Source of the DNA: Candidatus Bipolaricaulota bacterium | Lineage (GTDB): Bacteria; Bipolaricaulota; Bipolaricaulia; UBA7950; UBA9294 | Assembly: GCA_030611415.1 (NCBI GenBank) | Contig: JAUWPW010000005.1 | Coordinates: forward strand, 1 to 47,922 | Reading direction: 5' to 3' | Length of the DNA: 47,922 nt | In this document: in pieces, positions 7,970 to 18,137 of the stretch | Layout of the letters: each line of letters begins with the position of its first letter | How positions within the stretch are numbered: position 1 is the first letter of the stretch | Program-made: the position numbers and the translations under genes | The notes under the pieces: model-generated | Database searches by the model: none | Seen by the model: the letters and a program-made list of their open reading frames with translations, nothing else | Told to the model about the DNA's origin: nothing

Positions 7970-9666
7970 CCGCTCTCTTCGCTAATGGAGAGGAAAGCAA
8001 ATAGATTTAGAGCGAGACGAGCTACAAGAACCCTGGTGATGAAAACCGGTATTGTAATGGCGCTCTTGATCCGATATGGTTGGTGCAAGAGGCGGTACAA
8101 CCATTCTAGACCCATCCGTTGCCAGTGAGCCGGCGCGCGTGTGCAATTACCAGCAAACACATCGAGTGCTCCTCCAATCCCGATCATTAAGGGTACATGA
8201 AGTCTATCTTTGTGCTTGGCCATCCATAGCTCTTGCTTGGGAGCTCCCATCCCCACTAGAAGAATATCCGGGGCTGTTTGTGCAATTGTCTTGATTACTG
8301 TCTCATCGTCGTTGAAGTAACCGTGATGGGTGCCTACAATAGCAAGGTTGGGAAAGTGTTCTGTGATCTTGTCTCTTGCCTGCTCTGCTACTCCTTCTCT
8401 CCCTCCAAGGAGGAAGATACGGTAGCCTTTTGTGTTTGCCAGTTCTAGCAAGCGTTTTGTCAGGTCAATCCCTGTGACCCGTTCTTTGAGTGGTAGACCA
8501 AGAAAGCGGGTTGCCCAAACGATCCCCACTCCATCTGCGGCTACAAGATCCGCATCCAGGTATGCCTTACGAAGGATCTGATTCTTTCTTGCTCGCAGCA
8601 AAGCCACGCTGTCTGGCGTTACGATAACGTGTGGCCGCCTAGGAGCGAGAAGCATCTTTTCGAGACGGCAAAGAGCTTCGTCCAATGCCAGGTTGTTGAA
8701 TCCTATTCCGAAAACGACACGTCGAGATCCCTGCTTAATTACCCAACGTTTGGCAAGCCAACCGGAAACAGGCTTACGAACAAGGTGTACTGCAAGCAGG
8801 AAAGGTATGACTCCAGCAACAAGAAACCCATGGGCTGGAGAGAGATGAACACCAAGCACGGCTCCTATAGTGAGAGCACTCGACAGCACTAATAGCAAGA
8901 ACGCAACTTCGCCTTGAGTGTACCCCCGCGCGACCAGCCATGGAGGCAGAGGCTTCACCCTGGCTCTGGTTGATCCCTGGGCGATAAGACTATAAGAAGT
9001 GGTCATGATCGGAAGGGTGATTATAGCAAGTGGAGCTAGTAACGAGAGGGAAATCGGTGTTTTCATGACCCCACTGATTCCATAGAGTGCTAAACAGAAT
9101 GCTACTGTGCGATGAAGTTTGATCAAGAGTCCGCGGTAACCTTGATAGACAGCAACTGCCGTTGCCAACACAATCCCCAACAGGGCAAATGGGAGGTGAA
9201 TTGCGATTGGTTCCAGGCGTGTTTGTGGTGATATCATTGTGAGCAGAATAGCATTGATTACTAAGGTAGCATCAAAAGCGAGCTGTAGTGCTGGGCGGGG
9301 AAGCAGTCGAGAGAGCTCCTCGCGCGAGCGCAGGATGATGAGAACCCAAACAACAGTAAGGGGAAGGGAGATCCAGTTAAGGTATATGTAACCACCTCCC
9401 GGATTGGTAAAGAAGTGTATGCGGAAACCGAATAGAGCAGCTATGAGAGCTGCAACAAGTCCTTGCAGAAAAGGTGTAGCTCCTCGATTGGGTAGATCAA
9501 GAGAGAGCACAAAAAGCCCCAATCCCAGCCCGAGAATTTCAATTCGAGGTCCCACGGTAAACAACAGCGCTAGTACTGGCAGACACCAGGCCATACGGTG
9601 CAGATAGCGTGTACCTGATATGCCAAGCAGTCCGGTTAAAGCCGAGGAAACTAGCCCATATACCAT
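7966..9666 (-). CDS. Fusion: N-terminal multi-TM TagO/WecA-like domain (degenerate) plus C-terminal WecG/TagA/CpsF glycosyltransferase
   Basis: C-terminus has VTPDSVALL, DLVAADGVGIVWATRFLG, RIFLLGG, LLVGMGAPKQELWM, GIGGALDVFAG (GT26). N-terminus is hydrophobic with WecA/TagO-like spacing. Confidence 0.88.
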   Translation of the reverse strand: MVYGLVSSALTGLLGISGTRYLHRMAWCLPVLALLFTVGPRIEILGLGLGLFVLSLDLPNRGATPFLQGLVAALIAALFGFRIHFFTNPGGGYIYLNWISLPLTVVWVLIILRSREELSRLLPRPALQLAFDATLVINAILLTMISPQTRLEPIAIHLPFALLGIVLATAVAVYQGYRGLLIKLHRTVAFCLALYGISGVMKTPISLSLLAPLAIITLPIMTTSYSLIAQGSTRARVKPLPPWLVARGYTQGEVAFLLLVLSSALTIGAVLGVHLSPAHGFLVAGVIPFLLAVHLVRKPVSGWLAKRWVIKQGSRRVVFGIGFNNLALDEALCRLEKMLLAPRRPHVIVTPDSVALLRARKNQILRKAYLDADLVAADGVGIVWATRFLGLPLKERVTGIDLTKRLLELANTKGYRIFLLGGREGVAEQARDKITEHFPNLAIVGTHHGYFNDDETVIKTIAQTAPDILLVGMGAPKQELWMAKHKDRLHVPLMIGIGGALDVFAGNCTRAPAHWQRMGLEWLYRLLHQPYRIKSAITIPVFITRVLVARLALNLFAFLSISEESG

Positions 9667-9755
9667 GACATATCATAATGGTGATCTTGTCTGATAAGAA
9701 AAGGAAAGAGGTCTCTATCTGTAATGCTGTTGGTCACTGGCCTGCGTGATAATTG

Positions 9756-11117
9756 TCACTTCCCTACGCAAAAACGAGCGAAAATGTGATCAAGCACATC
9801 TTCGCTTAGATCGATTCCCTGAAGCTCGCCGGCAACCCTGTACGCCGAACGTAGTTGTTCAGCGACCATGTCGGGTGATTGAGCATTCTTAAGCGCTTCT
9901 GCCGCGTTACTTAGGAGGTTGCTGATGCGAAAAAGGAGGTCTTGTTCCCAGACATCGAGCAGAAGGATCGTCTGCTTGCTGGGGACGTATCCCTCGAGCA
10001 ACAGGTTGACTATCCCGTGAGACAGCTGCTTGATTCCCTCCCCGTTTCTCGCGGAGATCTTGTAGGCGTTTTTTGCTGTGCCGGGGATTGTCTGTTGGAG
10101 TTTGCATGGAAGATCCGACTTATTGATTACAACCAGCACCGGTTTTTCCCAGTTTTTTTCTAGTAGGGTGTGATCTTCGCTTGTGAGAGGGGAGCTTGCG
10201 TCTAGGAGGAGTAACACAAGATCAGCACGGTTGATTGCCTGCTCAGTCCGTCTTACTGCGGCTTTTTCTATCTGGCCGGTAGGTTTGCATAATCCAGCAG
10301 TGTCTATGATGCGAAATAACACTCCATTGATTGTTGCCTCTTCTTCTACCGTGTCTCGTGTCGTTCCAGGGATTGGTGTAACGATGGCTCTTTCTTCGGC
10401 CAACAAAGCGTTAAACAGAGTTGACTTGCCAACGTTTGGTCGACCAACCAGGGCAATAGTAAGTCCATCTGTTACAATCTTCCCTTGTTCCCCTTGCTTA
10501 AGTAGCTTGTTAGTGTAATCAATAACCTTGACTAAGAGAGGAAGAATTTGCCCTATTTGTTCTTCCTGGTCCGGGAAGTCAATTCCTACATCGATCTCAG
10601 CGAGCGATTCAGCTATTTTGTCACGAATAAAGGCGATTCCTTCCGAAAAGCGTCCGTGTAGTTGGTCAACTGCGGCTTCTAAGCCGAGCTTTGTCTTTGC
10701 CTTCACGATGTCCAGGACCGACTTGGCTTGGTCGAGTGATATACGACCATTTAGGAATGCTCGTTTCGTAAACTCCCCTCGTTCTGCTAATCGTGCTCCT
10801 TTCCTTAAGGTAAGGTCAAGCACTGTACGTAGAGCAACAATTCCGCCATGGCAGTTGATCTCGACGATGTTTTCACGGGTATACGTGCGAGGGGCGTGCA
10901 TTACTGTGACAAGGACCTCGTCGATTTCTCTTCCTTGAGAGACAATAGTGCCGTAGTGCAACGTGTGGCTCTTAGCTTGCTTGAGAGAAATGCCATGCGC
11001 GGGGTGAAAGATTTCTTCAGCAATAGTTATTGCTTGTGGACCGCTCATGCGAACGATTCCGATTCCTCCCTCACCGAGGGGGGTAGAGATAGCGGAGATG
11101 GTGTCATCATACATCAT
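9756..11117 (-). CDS. mnmE: tRNA modification GTPase MnmE (TrmE)
   Basis: DTISAISTPLGEGGIGIVRMSG, GRPNVGKSTLFNALL, DTAGL, C-terminal FCVGK. Confidence 0.97.
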   Translation of the reverse strand: MMYDDTISAISTPLGEGGIGIVRMSGPQAITIAEEIFHPAHGISLKQAKSHTLHYGTIVSQGREIDEVLVTVMHAPRTYTRENIVEINCHGGIVALRTVLDLTLRKGARLAERGEFTKRAFLNGRISLDQAKSVLDIVKAKTKLGLEAAVDQLHGRFSEGIAFIRDKIAESLAEIDVGIDFPDQEEQIGQILPLLVKVIDYTNKLLKQGEQGKIVTDGLTIALVGRPNVGKSTLFNALLAEERAIVTPIPGTTRDTVEEEATINGVLFRIIDTAGLCKPTGQIEKAAVRRTEQAINRADLVLLLLDASSPLTSEDHTLLEKNWEKPVLVVINKSDLPCKLQQTIPGTAKNAYKISARNGEGIKQLSHGIVNLLLEGYVPSKQTILLLDVWEQDLLFRISNLLSNAAEALKNAQSPDMVAEQLRSAYRVAGELQGIDLSEDVLDHIFARFCVGK

Positions 11118-11584
11118 ATCTGGCTGGGCTCGATGACCACTCGACGCTGATCTCCTTTGCCTATGCTATATGTCTTCACTGCAGGGAAGCTGGCAAGGGT
11201 AACGTGAATCGTTCGCCGTTCTCGAGCAGACATTGGATTTAGGCGGATCCGCTTGTGCTCTTTTCTAGCAGATTCGGCGGCTGTGAGCGCAAACCGAATT
11301 AGAGCGGCTTTCTTTCGCTTTATTGCCCCATTTGTGTCAATGACAACTTTGCATTCAGTCTCTGTTTCGCGGTCCAAATAAGCCTGGAGAAGACGCTCAA
11401 GTGAGGTTAGGATAGGGCGCTCTTGCGGGATGGAGAATATGTTTCCTGTGATATTAATATAGATGTCTTCAGGGGTTTGGCCCTGGATTTCGAACGTTGC
11501 TTCCTCTTCCATGATAGAGAGAAGACTCTGCAGGTAGTCTTTAATCTGTGCTTTGGTCTTCTCCATCATCCGTTTCTCCATCAT
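11114..11584 (-). CDS. khpB: SpoIIIJ-associated / KhpB (Jag) RNA-binding protein with R3H domain
   Basis: LNPMSARERRTIHVTLAS R3H-type motif; position between yidC and mnmE. Confidence 0.82.
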   Translation of the reverse strand: MMEKRMMEKTKAQIKDYLQSLLSIMEEEATFEIQGQTPEDIYINITGNIFSIPQERPILTSLERLLQAYLDRETETECKVVIDTNGAIKRKKAALIRFALTAAESARKEHKRIRLNPMSARERRTIHVTLASFPAVKTYSIGKGDQRRVVIEPSQI

Positions 11585-13109
11585 CCAGGATTGCCTCGGC
11601 CGGGGCTGACATGGATGTTATCGTCTTTGCTTTGGCCATTTCCCAGTTGACGAAGTACTGCTGTCCAACCTGGGAAAGCGTGGTCAACAGATAGTAGAGC
11701 CATAATCCCGCAGGGAAGCTATATAAGAAAACTGCCATAAATATGGGGAATATGTACCCCATGTATTTCTGGCTTCCACCGGTATTGCTAGCCGTCATTG
11801 GCGTCATCATCCGCTGTTGCAAGATCATGAGCAATGTAGTGATCCCGACAAGAATGAAGTAAGGATCACGCAAGCTAAGATCTGGTACCCATAGGAACCC
11901 AGGAGAAAGATGAATCTGCTCAGCGGAGTACAGGATTGCTTTCCAGAGAAGAATTAGGATTGGAAGTTGTACAAACATTGGAAGACATCCACCCATCGGG
12001 TTGACCCCTTCTTGTTTGTATAACTGCATCATTTTTCGCTGTAGTAGCTGACGATCGTCTTTGAACCGTTCCTGGATTCTCTTAAGCTTTGGTTGTAGTT
12101 TCTGCATTTTGGCCATTGAGTGGTACTGTTTACGCATTAAGGGAAACAAGATCACCCTGGTCAAAATCGTGAACAGAATGATTGCCCAGGCATAGTTTCC
12201 TGTATGACGATATAGGAAATTGAGGAATTGAATTACTGGCACCATCATTCGTGCCATGTTTCCTGGCGAGTCGAGTTTTCCTAACCCAGCATCCTCCATG
12301 AGTAGGAACCTGCGACGCCCGCCGTACAGAGAAAATGAATAGTGGGTTGTTCCTCGTGTCAAAGGTAGGCTTACTCCGAAGCGCTGGCTGCCGGCCGGTG
12401 TACGCTCTGAAAAAGGTGCAGCTTCTGTCAAGCCAACTGGCATGAGGAAGAAGACGGTTTGTTTGTCCATCAACCCGAGCCCATCAAACGAGGTGTAGGA
12501 GTTTGGAACAAGCAGGGCTTCTGTTGGGGCATCATCGAATAGATAGACCAAGGCTGGGCTGTTCTTGGTAGGTGTATGATCGGCGAGGATCATGAGCAAG
12601 GTGGAAGAGAGATTTTCCCCATCTAGGTTATCGATTACGAGTTCCATATCAACCGTGTAGTACGGTTCGTTGCGGATGGTAAAACGTTTTGTGAAATCAA
12701 CGCCACCCGCTCTACCCTTGAATTCAACAATGACTTCATCTGCATAGGCTTGTATCGGGGTAGAAAGCACGCAGTCGGCCTCCGTTCCGTTCATTAGTAC
12801 GGTAAATGGAAATGTGGTGTTGGCCACATATTGTCTGTCTAGATCATCAGGGTCTGTCTTTGTCCCTGGTACAAGCTCGCTTGATTTTGAGCCATAGGGA
12901 GAGAAGGTCAAGAACACGCTTTGTAGTGTGCCCTTCTCTTCTGAAAAAACATAACTTGTTAGGGCTGTCCTAACTTCAATCTCTTTGTACTCCCCGGACT
13001 GATAAATGCTATAGGTTAGATCTGTTTGTACTCCCCAGCTCGGGACTCCCACTAAGAGGAAGAGAGACAATGTAATGAATATCGTTAGCCAAGTACGGAT
13101 TTTTCTCAA
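11541..13109 (-). CDS. yidC: Membrane protein insertase YidC
   Basis: MRKQYHSMAKMQKLQPKLKRIQERFKDD...YKQEGVNPMGGCLPMFVQLPILI. TTG start at 13109 preceded by aaggaggt; the track start at 13217 would overlap ribE. Confidence 0.93.
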   Translation of the reverse strand: MRKIRTWLTIFITLSLFLLVGVPSWGVQTDLTYSIYQSGEYKEIEVRTALTSYVFSEEKGTLQSVFLTFSPYGSKSSELVPGTKTDPDDLDRQYVANTTFPFTVLMNGTEADCVLSTPIQAYADEVIVEFKGRAGGVDFTKRFTIRNEPYYTVDMELVIDNLDGENLSSTLLMILADHTPTKNSPALVYLFDDAPTEALLVPNSYTSFDGLGLMDKQTVFFLMPVGLTEAAPFSERTPAGSQRFGVSLPLTRGTTHYSFSLYGGRRRFLLMEDAGLGKLDSPGNMARMMVPVIQFLNFLYRHTGNYAWAIILFTILTRVILFPLMRKQYHSMAKMQKLQPKLKRIQERFKDDRQLLQRKMMQLYKQEGVNPMGGCLPMFVQLPILILLWKAILYSAEQIHLSPGFLWVPDLSLRDPYFILVGITTLLMILQQRMMTPMTASNTGGSQKYMGYIFPIFMAVFLYSFPAGLWLYYLLTTLSQVGQQYFVNWEMAKAKTITSMSAPAEAILDDGETDDGEDQSTD

Positions 13110-13200
13110 TATAACCTCCTTGCGATAGGGTATCCCAGTGATTAGAAGGTTGCAACTCCGTTGATAGGGGCTAAGGCTTGCTGTAAACTTCTTAGTGTCG

Positions 13201-13785
13201 ATGTTTACAGGGATCATTCAGAACCTAGGAGTGTTACGCAGACGAAGGACGGGTCTCCTTGAAGTGGAAGTACCTACGTCGATCCGGGAACGATTGACTG
13301 TAGGGGTAAGCATTGCAGTGAATGGGGTTTGCGTGACTGTTAGTGAGCTATCAGCCAAAGCGTTTTCGGCAAGCATCTCACAACAGACTCTTTCTTGTTC
13401 CACCGTTGGAAGATTGAGAGAGGGGACACCGGTAAATTTGGAGCTTCCAGTTGGCCCGGAGGGTGCTTTTGACGGACACATTGTGCTTGGGCATGTTGAT
13501 ACAATTGGTCGAGTGCGAGGGGTTTTTCGCGCTCGAGAAGGCCGGGTATTCATCTTTTCCTTTGCCCATGAGTTTTGTCGTTATGTAGCAGATAAGGGGG
13601 CGGTGAGTGTGGACGGCATTAGTCTTACCCCATTTGCTGTCAGCAAGGATGATTTTCGCTGCGCAGTGATTCCGCAAACACTTGCCTTAACAAATCTACA
13701 GTATCGAGCCAACGGAGATTCGGTAAACTTGGAGTTTGACATCTTAGCAAAGTATGTGGAAGGGATGATAAAAAATGTCCATTGA
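13201..13785 (+). CDS. ribE: Riboflavin synthase alpha subunit
   Basis: [43 protein letters not shown]. Confidence 0.95.
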   Translation: MFTGIIQNLGVLRRRRTGLLEVEVPTSIRERLTVGVSIAVNGVCVTVSELSAKAFSASISQQTLSCSTVGRLREGTPVNLELPVGPEGAFDGHIVLGHVDTIGRVRGVFRAREGRVFIFSFAHEFCRYVADKGAVSVDGISLTPFAVSKDDFRCAVIPQTLALTNLQYRANGDSVNLEFDILAKYVEGMIKNVH

Positions 13786-14974
13786 AATAGAGGAAGCAAT
13801 TAGGCGATTTAGTGCTGGGGAAATGTTGATAATCGTTGATGAGGAAAGCAGGGAGAATGAAGGCGATCTAATGATAGCAGCCGACCATGTTACCCCAGAT
13901 GCGATTAATTTCATGTCCAAGTACGGCCGTGGATTGGTCTGTTTGGCTATCGACAGTAAACGAGCCCATTCCCTTGCACTGGCCCCGATGGTCTCCGAGA
14001 ACACCGCTTTGCATGGAACCCATTTTACCGTATCTGTCGATGCGAAAGATGGTGTAACCTCTGGCATATCTGCTCACGACCGGGCTCGTACAGTACAGGT
14101 AATGATAGATGAGGCGACACAGCCAGAGGATCTGGCTCGTCCTGGGCATATCTTCCCGTTAATTGCTTGTGAGGGAGGCGTGCTCAAACGTGCTGGACAT
14201 ACGGAAGCTGCAGTTGATCTGGCACGGCTGGCTGGCCTAAAACCAGCGACCGTCCTTTGTGAAGTGCTGAATGATGACGGGACCATGGCGCGTTTACCCG
14301 AACTGAAGATAATAGCGGATAGACATAGTCTAGGTATTGCCAGCGTTGCTGATTTGATTACTTATAGAAAGCGGAATGAGCCTTTGGTCACGCGGGTGGC
14401 GAGCGCGGAGCTTCCTACCATCCATGGTGATTTTAGAATCTACAGCTACTTCAGCCAAATAGAAGACGAAGAACACGTGGCTTTGGTGAAAGGAAATGTG
14501 GCAGGGAAGAAGAACATTTTAGTTCGGGTTCACTCAGAATGTCTTACCGGTGATGTGTTTGGCTCGCTGCGGTGTGACTGCGGGGATCAACTCCACCGTG
14601 CCCTTGATATGATTGAACAGGAAGGGTGTGGGGTGTGCTTGTACATGCGACAGGAGGGAAGGGGAATTGGCTTACGCAATAAGGTGTGTGCCTACAGACT
14701 ACAGGATGAGGGTTTGGATACCGTGGAGGCAAATGAGCGGCTTGGCTTTGCGGCCGACCTGCGCGATTATGGTATTGGTGCTCAGATCTTGTGCGATTTG
14801 GGTTTGTCCACCATCCGTCTTCTTACCAATAACCCAAAGAAAGTAATCGGTCTCTCTGGTTACGGCTTGCAGATCATAGAGCAGATCCCTATTGAGGTCT
14901 CTCCGAATGAACATAACCGTTACTATTTGAAGACCAAGAAGGAAAGATTGGGACATCACCTGACAAATGTCTAG
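13775..14974 (+). CDS. ribBA: Bifunctional DHBP synthase / GTP cyclohydrolase II
   Basis: [26 protein letters not shown] and [37 protein letters not shown]. Confidence 0.97.
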   Translation: MSIEIEEAIRRFSAGEMLIIVDEESRENEGDLMIAADHVTPDAINFMSKYGRGLVCLAIDSKRAHSLALAPMVSENTALHGTHFTVSVDAKDGVTSGISAHDRARTVQVMIDEATQPEDLARPGHIFPLIACEGGVLKRAGHTEAAVDLARLAGLKPATVLCEVLNDDGTMARLPELKIIADRHSLGIASVADLITYRKRNEPLVTRVASAELPTIHGDFRIYSYFSQIEDEEHVALVKGNVAGKKNILVRVHSECLTGDVFGSLRCDCGDQLHRALDMIEQEGCGVCLYMRQEGRGIGLRNKVCAYRLQDEGLDTVEANERLGFAADLRDYGIGAQILCDLGLSTIRLLTNNPKKVIGLSGYGLQIIEQIPIEVSPNEHNRYYLKTKKERLGHHLTNV

Positions 14975-15022
14975 GGTCGTCCTGTAGATTAGTTACAGGA
15001 CGAAGAGATGATCTAAGGAGGA

Positions 15023-15496
15023 ATGACTATGGGGAATACGTATGAAGGAAAACTAGATGGACATAGCCAGCGAGTAGGAATTGTTGTTAGCCGCTTCAAT
15101 AATTTCGTCACAAGTAGGCTTCTTGATGGTGCCCTTGATCGACTGAAGCGGTCAAATGTACCACAGGAATCAACGGATGTATGCTGGGTTCCAGGCGCCT
15201 TTGAGGTTCCTAAGGCAGTAAGGCAAATGGCCAATACGGACCGTTATGATGGAGTAATTGCGCTAGCTGCAGTAATTCGAGGGGCGACCCCGCACTTTGA
15301 GTACATTGCCAGTGAAATCACCAAGGGGCTAGCCAGAATTAACCTGGAAGTTGCTATTCCAGTGGCATTTGGCGTAATTACCTCTGATACTGTTGAGGAA
15401 GCGATTGAGCGAGCCGGTACGAAGCTAGGAAACAAAGGAGCGCAAGCGGCGGAAAGCTTGATTGAGATGATCAATGTGCTACAAGAGATTGGATGA
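15023..15496 (+). CDS. ribH: 6,7-dimethyl-8-ribityllumazine synthase
   Basis: VVSRFN, WVPGAFEVPKAV, ALAAVIRGATPHFEYI, PVAFGVITSDTVEEAIERAGTKLGNKG. Confidence 0.96.
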   Translation: MTMGNTYEGKLDGHSQRVGIVVSRFNNFVTSRLLDGALDRLKRSNVPQESTDVCWVPGAFEVPKAVRQMANTDRYDGVIALAAVIRGATPHFEYIASEITKGLARINLEVAIPVAFGVITSDTVEEAIERAGTKLGNKGAQAAESLIEMINVLQEIG

Positions 15497-16767
15497 AGTA
15501 CGAATCGGTTCGCGGGATGCGTGATATCTTACCAGGCGAGATTGGCTACTGGAAGCAGGTTGAGGAAAAGGTACGTGAAGTAGCAACCTGTTTCCATTAT
15601 GGTGAGATCCGTCTACCCCTTATGGAGCATACCGAGATCTTCTCACGCGGTATTGGTGAAGAGACAGATGTCGTAAATAAGGAGATGTATACCTTCCTAG
15701 ACAAGAAGAATCGTAGCTTGACCTTACGACCAGAGGCAACAGCGTCAGTTGTAAGAGCCTACCTTGAACATGGCCTTCATATTAGGGAACCGTTCCAAAA
15801 ACTCTTCTATATTGGGCCAATGTTCCGTTATGAAAAGCCGCAGAAAGGACGTAGTCGTCAATTTCATCAGTATGGGGTAGAAGCAATTGGTTCACTTGAT
15901 CCAACATTGGATGTAGATGTAATAAGCTTTGCTTGGACATTGATGGATATGTTGGGTCTTTCCGGCCTGTCGCTGCGATTAAATAGTATTGGTTGCGCGG
16001 AGGATCGACGACGTTACAAGAAGGCCTTATCCGGTTACTTTGCCATCCATATTGATGAGATGTGTACAGACTGTCAAAGGCGTTATGATTCTAATCCATT
16101 ACGCATTCTTGACTGTAAGAAAAGCCAGTGTCAGCCGTATATTCAACAGGCACCAGCTAGTATTGATTACCTGTGCGCCGATTGCGCTCGACACTTCGCA
16201 GAGGTACAAGGTTACTTGGATGAGCTAGGATTGAATTACGGGATTGATGCACGCCTTATCCGCGGGCTGGATTACTACACGCGCACCGTGTTTGAACTCA
16301 TCTCCAAGGACCTTGGCGCCCAAGATGCCTTGCTTGGCGGGGGGAGGTACGATGGTTTGGTTGAGTTGCTTGGCGGCCCAGCTACTCCAGCTGTTGGCTT
16401 TGCCGGTGGAATGGAGCGGTTGATCCTTGTTTTGCAGGAAAAAAACGGGTCCTTTGGGCAAGAAAAGCGGCTCGACCTGTTTCTTCCTGCGTTAGGGGAA
16501 AAGGGGCGCTTGCTTGCCCTTACGCTTGCACAAGGGTTGCGTAGTCAGGGAATATCGGTTGACCTTGATTACCGTGGCCGATCCTTGCGCAAGCAACTTG
16601 GCTATGCCGATCAAGTCGGAGTACGTTACTTGATCATACTCGGCGAAGATGAAGTTACCTCAAGAAAGGGTAGGATCAAGAATATGGACAGAGGGCAAGA
16701 ATACGAAATTGCCCTAACCACTGATGCAATAGCGCGTATTGTGCATGGGACTAAGCATGGAGATTAA
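15493..16767 (+). CDS. hisS: Histidyl-tRNA synthetase
   Basis: VRGMRDILPGE, LRPEATASVVRAYLEHG, GPMFRYEKPQKGRSRQFHQYGVEAIG, LIRGLDYYTRTVFE. Confidence 0.97.
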   Translation: MKYESVRGMRDILPGEIGYWKQVEEKVREVATCFHYGEIRLPLMEHTEIFSRGIGEETDVVNKEMYTFLDKKNRSLTLRPEATASVVRAYLEHGLHIREPFQKLFYIGPMFRYEKPQKGRSRQFHQYGVEAIGSLDPTLDVDVISFAWTLMDMLGLSGLSLRLNSIGCAEDRRRYKKALSGYFAIHIDEMCTDCQRRYDSNPLRILDCKKSQCQPYIQQAPASIDYLCADCARHFAEVQGYLDELGLNYGIDARLIRGLDYYTRTVFELISKDLGAQDALLGGGRYDGLVELLGGPATPAVGFAGGMERLILVLQEKNGSFGQEKRLDLFLPALGEKGRLLALTLAQGLRSQGISVDLDYRGRSLRKQLGYADQVGVRYLIILGEDEVTSRKGRIKNMDRGQEYEIALTTDAIARIVHGTKHGD

Positions 16768-17239
16768 GATTGTTCAGGTTGATAACCCACGTGGATTGAA
16801 TCTTATCCTTGGTCAAACGCACTTCATTAAATCAGTGGAAGATTTGCACGAGGCATTGGTCACTGCAGTACCGGGAATCAAGTTTGGAATAGCATTCTGT
16901 GAGGCGTCTGGCCCAGCGCTTGTTCGCTACTCTGGAACTGATCAGAAGCTAATTGACCTTGCCATTAATAACGCAAAGGAGATTGGAGCTGGACATGCGT
17001 TCATCATATTCCTAGATGGGAGCTTCCCGATCAATGTACTGAATAGGATCAAACAAGTCCCAGAAGTGTGTTATATTTACTGTGCCAGTGCCAACGCAGT
17101 GCAGGTAGTCATCGCCGAAACAGAGAAGGGACGCGGAATACTTGGTGTAATTGATGGTATTTCGCCAAAGGGAGTGGAAACGGAGACTGACATCACCGAG
17201 CGGAAGTCATTCCTGCGAAAGATCGGATATAAGCTGTAG
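16757..17239 (+). CDS. Adenosine-specific kinase family protein
   Basis: GQTHFIKSVEDLHEALV, GIKFGIAFCEASGPALVRYSG, ANAVQVVIAETEKGRGILGVIDG; ATG at 16757 overlaps the hisS end. Confidence 0.85.
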   Translation: MEIKIVQVDNPRGLNLILGQTHFIKSVEDLHEALVTAVPGIKFGIAFCEASGPALVRYSGTDQKLIDLAINNAKEIGAGHAFIIFLDGSFPINVLNRIKQVPEVCYIYCASANAVQVVIAETEKGRGILGVIDGISPKGVETETDITERKSFLRKIGYKL

Positions 17240-17247
17240 GTTAACGC

Positions 17248-17898
17248 TTATCTGATTTCGCCGTCATTTTCCCATAGAGAGTGCAGGAGGATTTCAATCT
17301 TACGTTTAGATTTACTGGAGCGTGGGCGTTTCACTTTTCCTTGATATAGACGGTTTACTAGTTTCACATCTACCTTTGCGATTCGCGCAAATTCTGTGAG
17401 TGCGATACCAAAATGATCAAGGGTTACCTCTAGCCTAAAGCTCAATGGTGCCGAATTCTCTAGCTCTGAAGGGACGCCACACAGTTCCCAATCAATCTTT
17501 CCCGGATCAGCCCAATCGCACGTGTTACTCAATGGCGGATGTGTTTTGTTATTGAGTGTCCGTCGTCGTTTGTCGTCGCTCTTCCCTAGAACTACGATCC
17601 CATGCAGCACTGTTGGCGTCATACGAGGTTCCTTGCTCTGGGTAGCCTTGCGCTTCTTGGGAGGTTTCCTGTACGCAGTGCAGGGTGGTTTCTCTGAACG
17701 GATAAAACCATCTGCTGCTACCATGCGAACCAAGGCCTTATCGGGGGTAAGTTCAACAACGCTGACCTCAAGCTCTCCTAGTCCTTGGTCGACTAACTCG
17801 GTTAAGAAAGCATGGATCGAAAGATCTGTTTCCTCCTTGGTGTTGACCAAGCGATATCCTCGGTTTATCAACGACTGAATTGCAGCTTGATATTTCAT
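17248..17898 (-). CDS. Hypothetical protein with C-terminal helix-turn-helix-like segment
   Basis: MKYQAAIQSL start; C-terminal GIALTEFARIAKVDVKLVNRLYQGKVKRPRSSKSKRKIEILL resembles an XRE-like HTH. Confidence 0.55.
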   Translation of the reverse strand: MKYQAAIQSLINRGYRLVNTKEETDLSIHAFLTELVDQGLGELEVSVVELTPDKALVRMVAADGFIRSEKPPCTAYRKPPKKRKATQSKEPRMTPTVLHGIVVLGKSDDKRRRTLNNKTHPPLSNTCDWADPGKIDWELCGVPSELENSAPLSFRLEVTLDHFGIALTEFARIAKVDVKLVNRLYQGKVKRPRSSKSKRKIEILLHSLWENDGEIR

Positions 17899-18137
17899 CT
17901 GACATGAAACTCCTCTTAGTCTGACTACTTTGTTGATAGTATATCTGTCGACCGATTTCAATGCTCCCGAGCGTCGCCCTCGGCAATTGAAGTACTTACG
18001 GGAGGGACGTATCAGCAACTTGGTGTGTCACACCTTATGGAGTTGTTGTTTGTTGTAAGAGAACGGGTAGAATGTACTTAAAGCAGTAAAGGGAATAACT
18101 TCTGAAGGTTGAAATAAGACGCATTACGGAGGGGTTG

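Noticed and set aside
9756-13109. Possible novelty of the yidC-khpB-mnmE block
   Set aside because: This is the widely conserved bacterial gene order; ordinary.
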